From Niameybacter massiliensis (lineage in GTDB: Bacteria; Bacillota; Clostridia; Lachnospirales; Cellulosilyticaceae), in contig NZ_LN875035.1 of the NCBI RefSeq assembly GCF_001282685.1, positions 1,381,572-1,445,571 of the forward strand: 64,000 nt of DNA. Reading direction: 5' to 3'. Each line of letters begins with the position of its first letter. Positions within the stretch are counted from its first letter, which is position 1. The notes beneath the pieces are model-generated. The model saw nothing but the letters and a program-made list of their open reading frames with translations, ran no database searches and had not been told where the DNA came from. Shown here in pieces: positions 37,282 through 44,244 of this stretch. The position numbers and the translations under genes were made by a program.

Positions 37282-38220
37282 TTATGCTTGTTCAATAAGT
37301 CTTTCTATCTTTCTTTCTTTTTCTTGCAAGCTTTTTTCTTTTTCATTAAGTTGCTTAGAGAGGGCATTGACAACTTGCGTGACCTCACCAAAAATCTTTG
37401 CTACATTTTCTTTTGATTGTTTAATCTTAGATTGCATATACCAGTCAGCAATAAGTCCATCAAAGAAGAAGTCGGCAAGTACTGCACCTTGAGATACTTC
37501 TATACTTGAATAAATTTGCATATTCACATCTTGCAGCTCCACACGTAGTCTTTGAAGATAAGTTTGAGCTTCTAATATACGCCCTTTTGCTTGATCAATC
37601 TTACTATGCTTCATCATATCTGCCATTAAGTCTCCACCTAGAAGATCAAAGGTTCCCCAACTCCCTGCTGAATTTAATAAATCTAAAGCATCATTCAAAG
37701 CATATGTAGCTGACCTACCTGGTGAAATCGCCTCATTAATTTCTTTAATCTCATTTTTTAGACTTACTATTTCTTGTCTAAGTTTTTGAATCAATTGACT
37801 TTCTACACTATTTGAGTTTTCCACCAAATTACGTTTTTGCTCTTTCAACTTATCTATTTCTTCTTGAATCTTTGACATTTTATAGTGTTCTTTACTGAGC
37901 TTACTCATGTCTTTGACTAAGTTTTCTTCTCTTATTTTACACGCATCATATTTTAGCTTAGCAGCTAATGCTTCTGCTTTTTCTTTCTCAACTTTTTTCT
38001 GATGTTGCCCTAAACATTTATAAAAAATTGAAGTAAGACTCCCTTTTTCTATCTTTTCAACATCTAAGTTTTCTTTTACTAAGCTTTTTTCTAAGCTACG
38101 TAACTCATAACGTGTATCTTCTAGCAATTTCTTAGCCTCATTCATCTTCTTAGCAATTCGATCTGGATGAATATATTCTTCTTGTAGCATTAAAATCTCT
38201 TGATTAATTCGTCTGAGCAT
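37282..38220 (-). CDS. Coiled-coil protein of unknown function (312 aa)
   Basis: Unrecognised soluble protein. Residues 1-170 and 265-312 are long charged heptad-like helices. A hydrophobic, Gly-rich centre (about 175-265) contains LLNSAGSWGTFDLLGGDLMADM and AVLADFFFDGLIADWYMQSKI, which may be membrane-interacting or an oligomer core. No signal peptide. RBS GGGAGG 9 nt before the ATG; genuine gene by codon pattern and length. It lies alone between the ZIP gene and the NSS transporter gene in the same direction as the latter. No function is proposed. Confidence 0.8.
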   Translation of the reverse strand: MLRRINQEILMLQEEYIHPDRIAKKMNEAKKLLEDTRYELRSLEKSLVKENLDVEKIEKGSLTSIFYKCLGQHQKKVEKEKAEALAAKLKYDACKIREENLVKDMSKLSKEHYKMSKIQEEIDKLKEQKRNLVENSNSVESQLIQKLRQEIVSLKNEIKEINEAISPGRSATYALNDALDLLNSAGSWGTFDLLGGDLMADMMKHSKIDQAKGRILEAQTYLQRLRVELQDVNMQIYSSIEVSQGAVLADFFFDGLIADWYMQSKIKQSKENVAKIFGEVTQVVNALSKQLNEKEKSLQEKERKIERLIEQA

Positions 38221-38270
38221 ATCTCACACCCTCCCTAAGTTTATATTAAATATAACTTAGTTCTATTATC

Positions 38271-39584
38271 TCAGCCTATGCCTCCATATGCAATGCCTAA
38301 TACGATAACAACGAGCGTTACACCTACAAAAACATACTTTCCAAAAGGAATAAATTTAGCTGGGAGAGGACGTTTCGCCCCTTCATTAATTGCTCCTAAA
38401 ATTTCTTTGCCATCCACTAAGTAGAAGAACACCCCTGCTACAATAAGCGCTGCTACTGGTGATACTACAATTGTTATAAGGTCTGCAAATTTCCCAAAGT
38501 ATGCCCCATTTGTTGCTAGTGGTAATGCTAGTATAAAACTTATACCTCCAATGACTGCACATGCTACTACACGAGATTTTTTTGTCCATGCCATGAAAGC
38601 TTCCATACTACCTTCTAACATATTAACAGATGATGAAATGGCTGCAAAAATAATACTTAAGAAGAATAATCCACTAAGTACATTACCGTATGGCATCGCT
38701 TGGAATACTTGAGGTAATGTAATAAAAAGTAAAGATGGTCCTGCTGCTGGATCAAGTCCAAATGCAAATACAGCTGGCATAATCATAAATGAAGCTAAAA
38801 GTGCTGCTAATGTATCAAATAAAGCTGTGCTAAATGCTGCACTTGGAATATCAAATTTCTCACTAATGTAACTACCATATACAACCATTCCACAACCATT
38901 CAGTGAAACCGTGAAGAATGCTTGCCCAAGTGCCATAACCCATGTCTCAACCTTCAATAAGTATGACCAATCAGGAGTCATTAAGTATTTAACCCCTTCC
39001 ATAGCACCAGGTAATGTAATACCTCTAATGGTTAATACAATGAAAAGTACAAAAAGTAATGGCATAATCCACTTATTTAATTTTTCGATTCCTTTTGTAA
39101 TCCCTAAAGATACGATAACAACTGTTAAAAGCATTGCAATAAAGAAGTATGGTACACTGCTCATAGTTCCTGAAAAACTATCAAAATATGTAGCTGGATT
39201 AATCTGCATAAGCTCCCCTGTTACACTCATTGAGAAGTATTTTAAAATCCATCCAATAACAACACTGTAAAACATTAATACACCCATAAGACCAATTGGT
39301 GGAATTAATCCAACCACTTTACCACCTTTAAAGTTGCGTCTTTTAAAGACTTCTCTTATCCCTGTATAAGACCCGCCTTTGAAATGACGCCCAAACGCAA
39401 ACTCGATAATAAGCCCTGTTGATCCTAGTACAAAAACGAAAATAAAGTATGGAATTAGAAATACTGGTCCTCCATATGCCCCTAACCTATAAGAGAACAT
39501 CCATATATTCCCTAGCCCTAGTGCTGCTCCTACACAAGAAATAATAAATCCAAATTTGTTTGAAAAGCTTTCTCTTTCTTTCAT
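38271..39584 (-). CDS. NSS family sodium-dependent amino acid transporter (Tyr/Phe likely)
   Basis: Neurotransmitter:sodium symporter family member, 437 residues. Helix 1 carries GFIISCVGAALGLGNIWMFS with the unwound Na+-site motif, and about 11-12 hydrophobic segments follow. Bacterial members include tryptophan and tyrosine transporters (TnaT, Tyt1). The ATG at 39584 is chosen because GGGAGG lies just upstream; a longer frame to 39737 runs through the terminator region. Its leader encodes a short peptide ending FNNFYYGYYR and alternative hairpins, so transcription is probably controlled by aromatic amino acid supply, which points to tyrosine (and perhaps phenylalanine) as substrate. Confidence 0.92.
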   Translation of the reverse strand: MKERESFSNKFGFIISCVGAALGLGNIWMFSYRLGAYGGPVFLIPYFIFVFVLGSTGLIIEFAFGRHFKGGSYTGIREVFKRRNFKGGKVVGLIPPIGLMGVLMFYSVVIGWILKYFSMSVTGELMQINPATYFDSFSGTMSSVPYFFIAMLLTVVIVSLGITKGIEKLNKWIMPLLFVLFIVLTIRGITLPGAMEGVKYLMTPDWSYLLKVETWVMALGQAFFTVSLNGCGMVVYGSYISEKFDIPSAAFSTALFDTLAALLASFMIMPAVFAFGLDPAAGPSLLFITLPQVFQAMPYGNVLSGLFFLSIIFAAISSSVNMLEGSMEAFMAWTKKSRVVACAVIGGISFILALPLATNGAYFGKFADLITIVVSPVAALIVAGVFFYLVDGKEILGAINEGAKRPLPAKFIPFGKYVFVGVTLVVIVLGIAYGGIG

Positions 39585-39635
39585 CTCGATCCTCCCAATA
39601 TTTTTATCACCTATAGAAGTTACTTTTAAAAATAT

Positions 39636-39674
39636 AAAAAAGCAGGCCTCATAGTAAATTCTATGTAGCCTGCT
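39636..39674 (-). terminator. Attenuator terminator before the NSS transporter gene
   Basis: AGCAGGCTACATAG (39661-39674) pairs with CTATGAGGCCTGCT (39641-39654), one mismatch, then six or more T. Confidence 0.85.
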
Positions 39675-39809
39675 TTTGTCTTGTAATATCAAAAGGCCAC
39701 ATAGTTTTTCTATGTGGCCTGCTCTTATCTCACGCAAAGTAAGCCATCATAGATACAACGTTTTGTTGACGTTTGTATCTATGATGATCTCTATATCATA
39801 AATACAAAC

Positions 39810-39875
39810 CTATCTATAATAGCCATAATAAAAGTTATTAAATTTTACTTGGTTGAAAGTAATAGTTAAGTTCAT
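39810..39875 (-). CDS. Tyr/Phe-rich leader peptide (21 aa)
   Basis: ATG at 39875 with AGGAG 7 nt upstream and a TAG stop at 39810-39812. The last ten residues are FNNFYYGYYR: four Tyr and two Phe codons clustered just before the stop. It starts about 25 nt after the predicted transcription start and is followed at once by attenuator segment 1. This is the classical design of a translation-coupled attenuator; the peptide itself needs no function. Confidence 0.75.
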   Translation of the reverse strand: MNLTITFNQVKFNNFYYGYYR

Positions 39876-39906
39876 GTTTATTCTCCTATAAATAATATTG
39901 TTTTAA

Positions 39907-39935
39907 ATTGTATTATATATTTTACATAATGTCAA
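39907..39935 (-). promoter_or_regulatory. Promoter of the NSS transporter leader
   Basis: TTGACA (39930-39935), 17-nt spacer, TACAAT (39907-39912) on the minus strand; a near-consensus sigma-A promoter. Confidence 0.75.
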
Positions 39936-39951
39936 CGATTATTTTTAATAA

Positions 39952-40254
39952 TTAATAATAATCTATCAATGACAACTGCTCATGCTTCTTCTTTTCAACA
40001 CTAAACCATAGTTTAAAACTACGTGGAAATTCTTTACGTTGTAGTACGCGTAGAAGATTAATAAGGTTTTGTTCATCAACATTCTCATAGCTTCTCTTCT
40101 CAAATCCATCTTGTACTATATCATAGCCTTCTTCTTTCTTCGTAACCATAATATGTCTATCTTTTTTAAAAGAACTTGCTATAATTTTTTCTCCCCACTC
40201 TAGCCTTTTTAATGTTTTTATGGTGACCTCTATAAACGCCTCATTTTCTATCAT
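39952..40254 (-). CDS. Hypothetical protein (100 aa)
   Basis: Unrecognised small soluble protein with mixed alpha/beta character: MVTKKEEGYDIVQDGFEKRSY then a basic helix and LWFSVEKKKHEQLSLIDYY. RBS GAGGT before the ATG. No signal peptide or membrane segment. It lies downstream of trpS in the same direction (72-bp gap) and may be on the trpS transcript, since no terminator separates them. No function is proposed. Confidence 0.65.
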   Translation of the reverse strand: MIENEAFIEVTIKTLKRLEWGEKIIASSFKKDRHIMVTKKEEGYDIVQDGFEKRSYENVDEQNLINLLRVLQRKEFPRSFKLWFSVEKKKHEQLSLIDYY

Positions 40255-40325
40255 CGTTGAAGTACCTCTATTTTCTTTTATTCCAATTCACAATTAAAAT
40301 AAAGTATTAATGACATATAGCTTTA

Positions 40326-41324
40326 TTATAAATGAATGTTCATGGCTTCTTTTATATGTCTTACAGTTTCATTACCTATTTGATTAGCCTTATCACTTCC
40401 TGTTTGAACAATTTCTTTCACTTCATCTAGGTGTTCTTCATAGTAAGCACGCTTTGTTTGAACGGGTTCAAGAATATCATTAAGTGCCTTACCTAGCTGC
40501 TTCTTACAAGCTACACATCCTATTTTTCCACTACGACACATATCACATATATTATTATATTCTCCTGGATTAAAAGCTTTATGATACTGGCTTACACTAC
40601 AAATATCCGGATTTCCTAAATCGGTTATACGAATACGGTTTGGATCTGTAACAGCTCCATTAATCTTCTGCTTAATCACCTCTTGTGAATCAGAAAGATA
40701 AATAGCATTACCTAAACTTTTACCCATTTTACTTCCACCATCTAATCCAATAAGTCTTGGTGTTTCACTAAGTAAGGCATCTGGCTCTCTTAATATTGAT
40801 TCACCATGTCCATATAAATCATTAAAGCGCCTCACTATCTTTCTTGTCAACTCCATATGTGGCAATTGATCTTCCCCTACAGGTACTAAATCAGCATGAC
40901 AAAATGTAATATCCGCTGCTTGACTTACTGGGTATCCTAAGAATCCATAGGTCAAATCATCATATCCATACTGCGCTGCTTCTGTCTTAACTGTTGGGTT
41001 ATGTCTGAGTACATTTACTGGTACAAACATTGAATAAAATACAGTTAACTCTGCTATTGCCGCAATTTGAGATTGTTGTACAAATGTTACTTTGTTAGGG
41101 TCTAACCCTACAGATAAATTATCTATTGCAACCTGATAAATGCTATCCTTAAGCATACTAGGATTCTTGAAATGAGTTGTTAATGCTTGTATATCTGCTA
41201 AAAGTATAAAAGTTTCATAGTCATTTTGTAGTTTCACTCTGTTTTGCAAACTTCCTACATAATGTCCCAAATGTAACCTACCCGTTGTTCTATCACCTGT
41301 TAAAATTCTTTTTTTATTTTCCAT
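40326..41324 (-). CDS. trpS: Tryptophanyl-tRNA synthetase
   Basis: Class Ic aminoacyl-tRNA synthetase charging tRNA-Trp, 332 residues. The HIGH motif appears as HLGH in TGRLHLGHYVGSL (about 16-20) and KMSKS as KMGKS in DGGSKMGKSLGNA (about 204). A Cys-rich segment ICDMCRSGKIGCVACKK (about 265) is present, as in some TrpRS that bind zinc or Fe-S clusters; the number of Cys suggests a metal site. The ATG at 41324 has AAAGGAG upstream; a longer frame to 41369 is discarded. A Trp-specific T-box leader precedes it. Confidence 0.96.
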   Translation of the reverse strand: MENKKRILTGDRTTGRLHLGHYVGSLQNRVKLQNDYETFILLADIQALTTHFKNPSMLKDSIYQVAIDNLSVGLDPNKVTFVQQSQIAAIAELTVFYSMFVPVNVLRHNPTVKTEAAQYGYDDLTYGFLGYPVSQAADITFCHADLVPVGEDQLPHMELTRKIVRRFNDLYGHGESILREPDALLSETPRLIGLDGGSKMGKSLGNAIYLSDSQEVIKQKINGAVTDPNRIRITDLGNPDICSVSQYHKAFNPGEYNNICDMCRSGKIGCVACKKQLGKALNDILEPVQTKRAYYEEHLDEVKEIVQTGSDKANQIGNETVRHIKEAMNIHL

Positions 41325-41414
41325 TGTTATTCGCTCCTTTGTTATAATGTATTCTCTAGCCACCACCAATCATCCGACATATCCACCATCTCCTTTTATC
41401 AAATTTATGACAAT

Positions 41415-41450
41415 AAAAAAACTCCCATTCCTAAAATTAGGAACAGAAGT
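41415..41450 (-). terminator. T-box terminator of the trpS leader
   Basis: ACTTCTGTTCCTAA (41437-41450) pairs with TTAGGAATGGGAGT (41421-41434) with a few mismatches, then seven T. Confidence 0.85.
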
Positions 41451-41681
41451 CTAAATGTCTGTTAGCCACCTAAAAAGGTCTTATCACATACTATCATATG
41501 CTCTCATCATAACGGTTAGAGTTTCCGTGAACGCCTACTGTAGTTTAATTAACTTTTCAGGTTCCCCTCGTAAGCCCATTCACTATAACTTGAAATATTG
41601 CATCCCACCACCTGCAACTCTCTGGAATTTCTCTGCTATAACTACTCTTCTTACTCATTGGTTTTAGATTTATGTTATTTA
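41415..41681 (-). promoter_or_regulatory. T-box riboswitch, Trp specifier, upstream of trpS
   Basis: Minus-strand leader with AGAGAG stem I element, an apparent TGG specifier (41577-41579), a degenerate T-box (TAGGTGGCTAACAGA, 41458-41472) and a terminator. The TGGC within the T-box is complementary to GCCA, the acceptor end of tRNA-Trp with discriminator G73, which independently supports the Trp assignment. Uncharged tRNA-Trp should allow read-through into trpS. Confidence 0.9.
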
Positions 41682-41687
41682 TAGTAT

Positions 41688-41716
41688 ATCTTATTCTTCT
41701 TGAATTATTCTGTCAA
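41688..41716 (-). promoter_or_regulatory. Promoter of the trpS T-box transcript
   Basis: TTGACA (41711-41716), 17-nt spacer, TAAGAT (41688-41693) on the minus strand. Confidence 0.65.
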
Positions 41717-41740
41717 TATCTTTTATTAAGCTTTCTTTTA

Positions 41741-42751
41741 TTACATCTCTAAAATAATATTAATTAATTTTAAAACCTTATCTACATGTTGATGTTTTAA
41801 GAGCATTGAATTCCATAAACATACGTTAGGATAAAAGGACATATAAATAATCTTTTTATAATACCTCCACGCAGTATGTTCTAAACTATTTAATTGATAG
41901 CATTTCAGTATTTCAGATAGCATTTTTTCTTGTTCTTGCTCCATCTTACTAAATATTTCTTGCACTGTTAAGGTATCAAAATCTACTTTTTCTAAATAGT
42001 ACATCGTTTCATTCAGAAAACAATTAATATTAACCTCTGTACCAAACATATTAAAATCAATAATCCCTTTGAATACTCCCTCATCATCAACTAGAATGTT
42101 TCTCTCATTTAAGTCACCTTGGTAGACGCATCTAGGTAATTGCTCAAGAGACTTCTCAATCTGTTTTCTAATTTGCTGATTGGCTATTATTAATTTTTCT
42201 GCCAATATATCTTCTTGGCATTTTTTCAGCGCATTAACAAGGGTATCGAAATTTTCTTGTTTTTCATCTCTATCTATATCAAATGGGCCTAATTCAATAA
42301 GTGACCACATTGATTTAGTTTGTGATAAATTAATATTAGAAAATAGTCTCGCTAACTTTCCAAGATGTCCTATGACAGCTTTCTTAAATGTATAGTCTAT
42401 AGTATTACCTTTTGATGAATAAACTTTATAGGGAGCGCACTCTTCTACATAACAAGCATAGTGTATATCTTCCTTTTCATAAAAGTAAACTAATTTTCCA
42501 CTTTCATCTTTTATTAAGCTTGGGCAATAGACTCCTATTTCCTTATATCTTAAAGTTAAATTCATAATATCTTCTAAAAACACTTCATTAATTGCTTTAC
42601 TATTATTAATCTTTAAGAAATAGCTATTATTAATCTTATAATTATAGCGTCTATCCTCTTCGCTTCTAGATGTATCTATTACATCACTTATTTGATTGCA
42701 TTCAATATCAAATTTATCGCAAATATCTTTTATCTCACTCAAACTAAACAT
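41741..42751 (-). CDS. APH/choline-kinase-like phosphotransferase
   Basis: Protein-kinase-like fold of the aminoglycoside phosphotransferase family, 336 residues. The catalytic loop reads VYQGDLNERNILVDDEG (about residue 213; HGDxxxxN in the family, here QGD) and is followed by the metal-binding GIIDFN. The N-terminal lobe has KINNSYFLKIN, which likely holds the ATP-binding Lys. No resistance gene context exists; related proteins phosphorylate small metabolites or lie in spore/stress genes. The His-to-Gln change in the catalytic loop deserves attention. RBS GAAGGGG before the ATG. It follows the ECF gene by 22 nt and is probably in its operon. Confidence 0.75.
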   Translation of the reverse strand: MFSLSEIKDICDKFDIECNQISDVIDTSRSEEDRRYNYKINNSYFLKINNSKAINEVFLEDIMNLTLRYKEIGVYCPSLIKDESGKLVYFYEKEDIHYACYVEECAPYKVYSSKGNTIDYTFKKAVIGHLGKLARLFSNINLSQTKSMWSLIELGPFDIDRDEKQENFDTLVNALKKCQEDILAEKLIIANQQIRKQIEKSLEQLPRCVYQGDLNERNILVDDEGVFKGIIDFNMFGTEVNINCFLNETMYYLEKVDFDTLTVQEIFSKMEQEQEKMLSEILKCYQLNSLEHTAWRYYKKIIYMSFYPNVCLWNSMLLKHQHVDKVLKLINIILEM

Positions 42752-42773
42752 ACTTCCCCTTCTTTAGCCTTTA

Positions 42774-44075
42774 TTAATTGATCACATAGTCTGGTAAGCA
42801 ATTATACCAGTGCACATAAATTTCTCCATTTAGTACCACTCTATCTGTATCTGGTAGCATTTGGGTCCATGGTTTTGTATATTCTCCGTCTTTTCCTACA
42901 TTCCAGTTGTACTTGTTAAACCTTCTAAATAAAATATTCTTCCCTTCTCTAGAAATATAATTTTCTACTAATTCATCATGCTGATTAAAATAGATCTGCC
43001 TAATCGTATCATAAGTTTGGTTACCAATAGTTACTTTATATCTTCCCACTATATCATAATTATGTGCTTCTATATGCTCTTTATAGAGGCTTCCATCTTC
43101 TTGCATCTGGATGTACCCACCATGTTTCTTCAATATGGCTTCCCCACAATTATCTTCTCCTATCCCCCAGAATGCCCAAAAGTCATCATCTAAAAATGTA
43201 GATAATTTTTTCACTCCCTGTGCATCCTCCTCCCATGCTGCTAATGTTTGGATATAGTCTTCGGTTTCTCGCAAATAATATTTATAGCTATGTACGGCCA
43301 TTTGTACTTTGACTTCTACACAGTCTATGCCATGAATACTAGCCCTTCCCTCTACTGTAACCTCCACTTCACCACCTTTTTTCATCTCTGGGTATACACT
43401 AAAGTTATAATCTGCAAACTTGACTTTATTTCCTAGTATAGGTCTAATAAAATAGCCTATATCTTGCATACATCTTACTTCAAACTCTGGTTCATCTATT
43501 TTCTCAATTGTAATTATTGGACTAATCTCTGGAAAAATACTTTCTTTCATCTTTTCATCTCCTTTTTTATCTTTATAATAGGGATAACAAGCTTTAAAGT
43601 TTTTTCTTGCTGTATTTAATCTGCTTTTTACTGTCCCTTCTGGTAAGCCTAGCCTTGTGGCAATTTCTGCAATGGGTAGCTGATAATAATAAAAAAGTTG
43701 AAGAATTCCTCTTTGTTCTTCTTTTAATTGCTGTAACGTATCTATTACCTCTTCTTCTAAAGCGCTTCTCATTCTCCATTTCCTAGCATCTTTCACAGAA
43801 GTACTTTCTAATATTTGTTCATCTATTGCCACTTCATTACTTTTAAATACTTTACGGTAATAATTAGAACAAGCATTGCTAGCAATTTTAAGCATCCATG
43901 CTTTAAAAAGCTTTTTGTCTCTTAGCATCTCATATTTTTCATAACCTATAAGCCATATCTCTTGTAATATATCTTCTGCATCTTCTCTTATAGGTATTTT
44001 GTAATAAACAAGCCTACTAATGGCATCTTTATACTGTTCTAAAAGTTGCTCAAATTCTTCCCTATCCTCTCTCAT
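42774..44075 (-). CDS. ECF-type sigma factor with a 260-residue C-terminal domain
   Basis: RNA polymerase sigma-70 family protein, ECF-like in residues 1-165: region 2 (EDAEDILQEIWLIGYEKY) and region 4 (LPIAEIATRLGLPEGTVKSR). It continues for about 260 residues (176-433) with a beta-rich domain of unknown function (YFIRPILGNKVKFADYNFSV, DTIRQIYFNQHDELVENYIS). The junction contains AAGGAG 8 nt before an in-frame ATG at 43550, so the C-terminal part might also be made separately. No anti-sigma gene is adjacent, so the C-terminal domain may regulate the sigma part. RBS AGGAG before the ATG. Confidence 0.82.
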   Translation of the reverse strand: MREDREEFEQLLEQYKDAISRLVYYKIPIREDAEDILQEIWLIGYEKYEMLRDKKLFKAWMLKIASNACSNYYRKVFKSNEVAIDEQILESTSVKDARKWRMRSALEEEVIDTLQQLKEEQRGILQLFYYYQLPIAEIATRLGLPEGTVKSRLNTARKNFKACYPYYKDKKGDEKMKESIFPEISPIITIEKIDEPEFEVRCMQDIGYFIRPILGNKVKFADYNFSVYPEMKKGGEVEVTVEGRASIHGIDCVEVKVQMAVHSYKYYLRETEDYIQTLAAWEEDAQGVKKLSTFLDDDFWAFWGIGEDNCGEAILKKHGGYIQMQEDGSLYKEHIEAHNYDIVGRYKVTIGNQTYDTIRQIYFNQHDELVENYISREGKNILFRRFNKYNWNVGKDGEYTKPWTQMLPDTDRVVLNGEIYVHWYNCLPDYVIN

Positions 44076-44099
44076 ACAGTATTGCCTCTCCTATCTTTT

Positions 44100-44109
44100 G
44101 AACCGGTTC
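44100..44109. promoter_or_regulatory. Palindrome GAACCGGTTC before the ECF gene
   Basis: Perfect 10-bp palindrome 25 nt before the ECF start codon. The AACCGGTT core equals the core of the LacI-type operator at 53807-53814, but the flanks differ, so it may belong to another regulator. Confidence 0.3.
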
Positions 44110-44119
44110 TAACTATAAA

Positions 44120-44145
44120 GATGAAAAATAGTCTTAAAAAGTTCA
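44120..44145 (-). promoter_or_regulatory. Possible ECF-type autoregulated promoter
   Basis: TGAACT (44140-44145), 16-nt spacer, CATC (44120-44123) on the minus strand resembles the TGAAAC-N16-CGTC layout of Bacillota ECF promoters. Weak evidence. Confidence 0.25.
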
Positions 44146-44199
44146 CTTTTAAAATTTATTTTTTGATTAAATCTCTATGCATTAGTTTTACTGCCTATA

Positions 44200-44231
44200 G
44201 AAAAAGCACCTCCCTTCTATAGGAAAGCGCT
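44200..44231 (-). terminator. Terminator of the EF-G-like/NYN fusion gene
   Basis: Minus strand AGCGCTTTCC (44222-44231), 7-nt loop, GGGAGGTGCT (44205-44214), with three G-U pairs, then TTTTT. Confidence 0.7.
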
Positions 44232-44244
44232 CCTCTGATTTACT

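Larger units (their letters stand above)
39636..39900 (-). promoter_or_regulatory. Leader-peptide transcription attenuator of the NSS transporter gene
   Basis: On the minus strand, in transcription order: leader peptide ORF (39810-39875); segment 1 (39795-39810), which pairs with segment 2 (39769-39785) at 15 of 16 positions; segment 2 also pairs with segment 3 (39746-39761). Then 4 (39710-39723), 5 (39694-39704), 6 (39661-39674) and 7 (39641-39654): 4-5 and 6-7 form hairpins and 5-6 is an alternative pairing. Hairpin 6-7 is followed by a T-run and is the terminator. Segment 1 begins right at the peptide stop codon, so a ribosome stalled on Tyr codons would cover it. Confidence 0.75.

Noticed and set aside
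38911-39270. Plus-strand 119-aa ORF inside the NSS transporter gene
   Set aside because: Antisense shadow; no RBS or family resemblance.
39585-39737. N-terminal extension of the NSS transporter
   Set aside because: It would translate through the attenuator terminator and segments 5-7; a strong RBS precedes the ATG at 39584.
41455-41667. Plus-strand 70-aa ORF
   Set aside because: It is the complement of the trpS T-box leader.
44100-44109. Third LacI-locus operator
   Set aside because: Only the 8-nt core matches and the flanks differ, so I list it as a palindrome without assigning the regulator.
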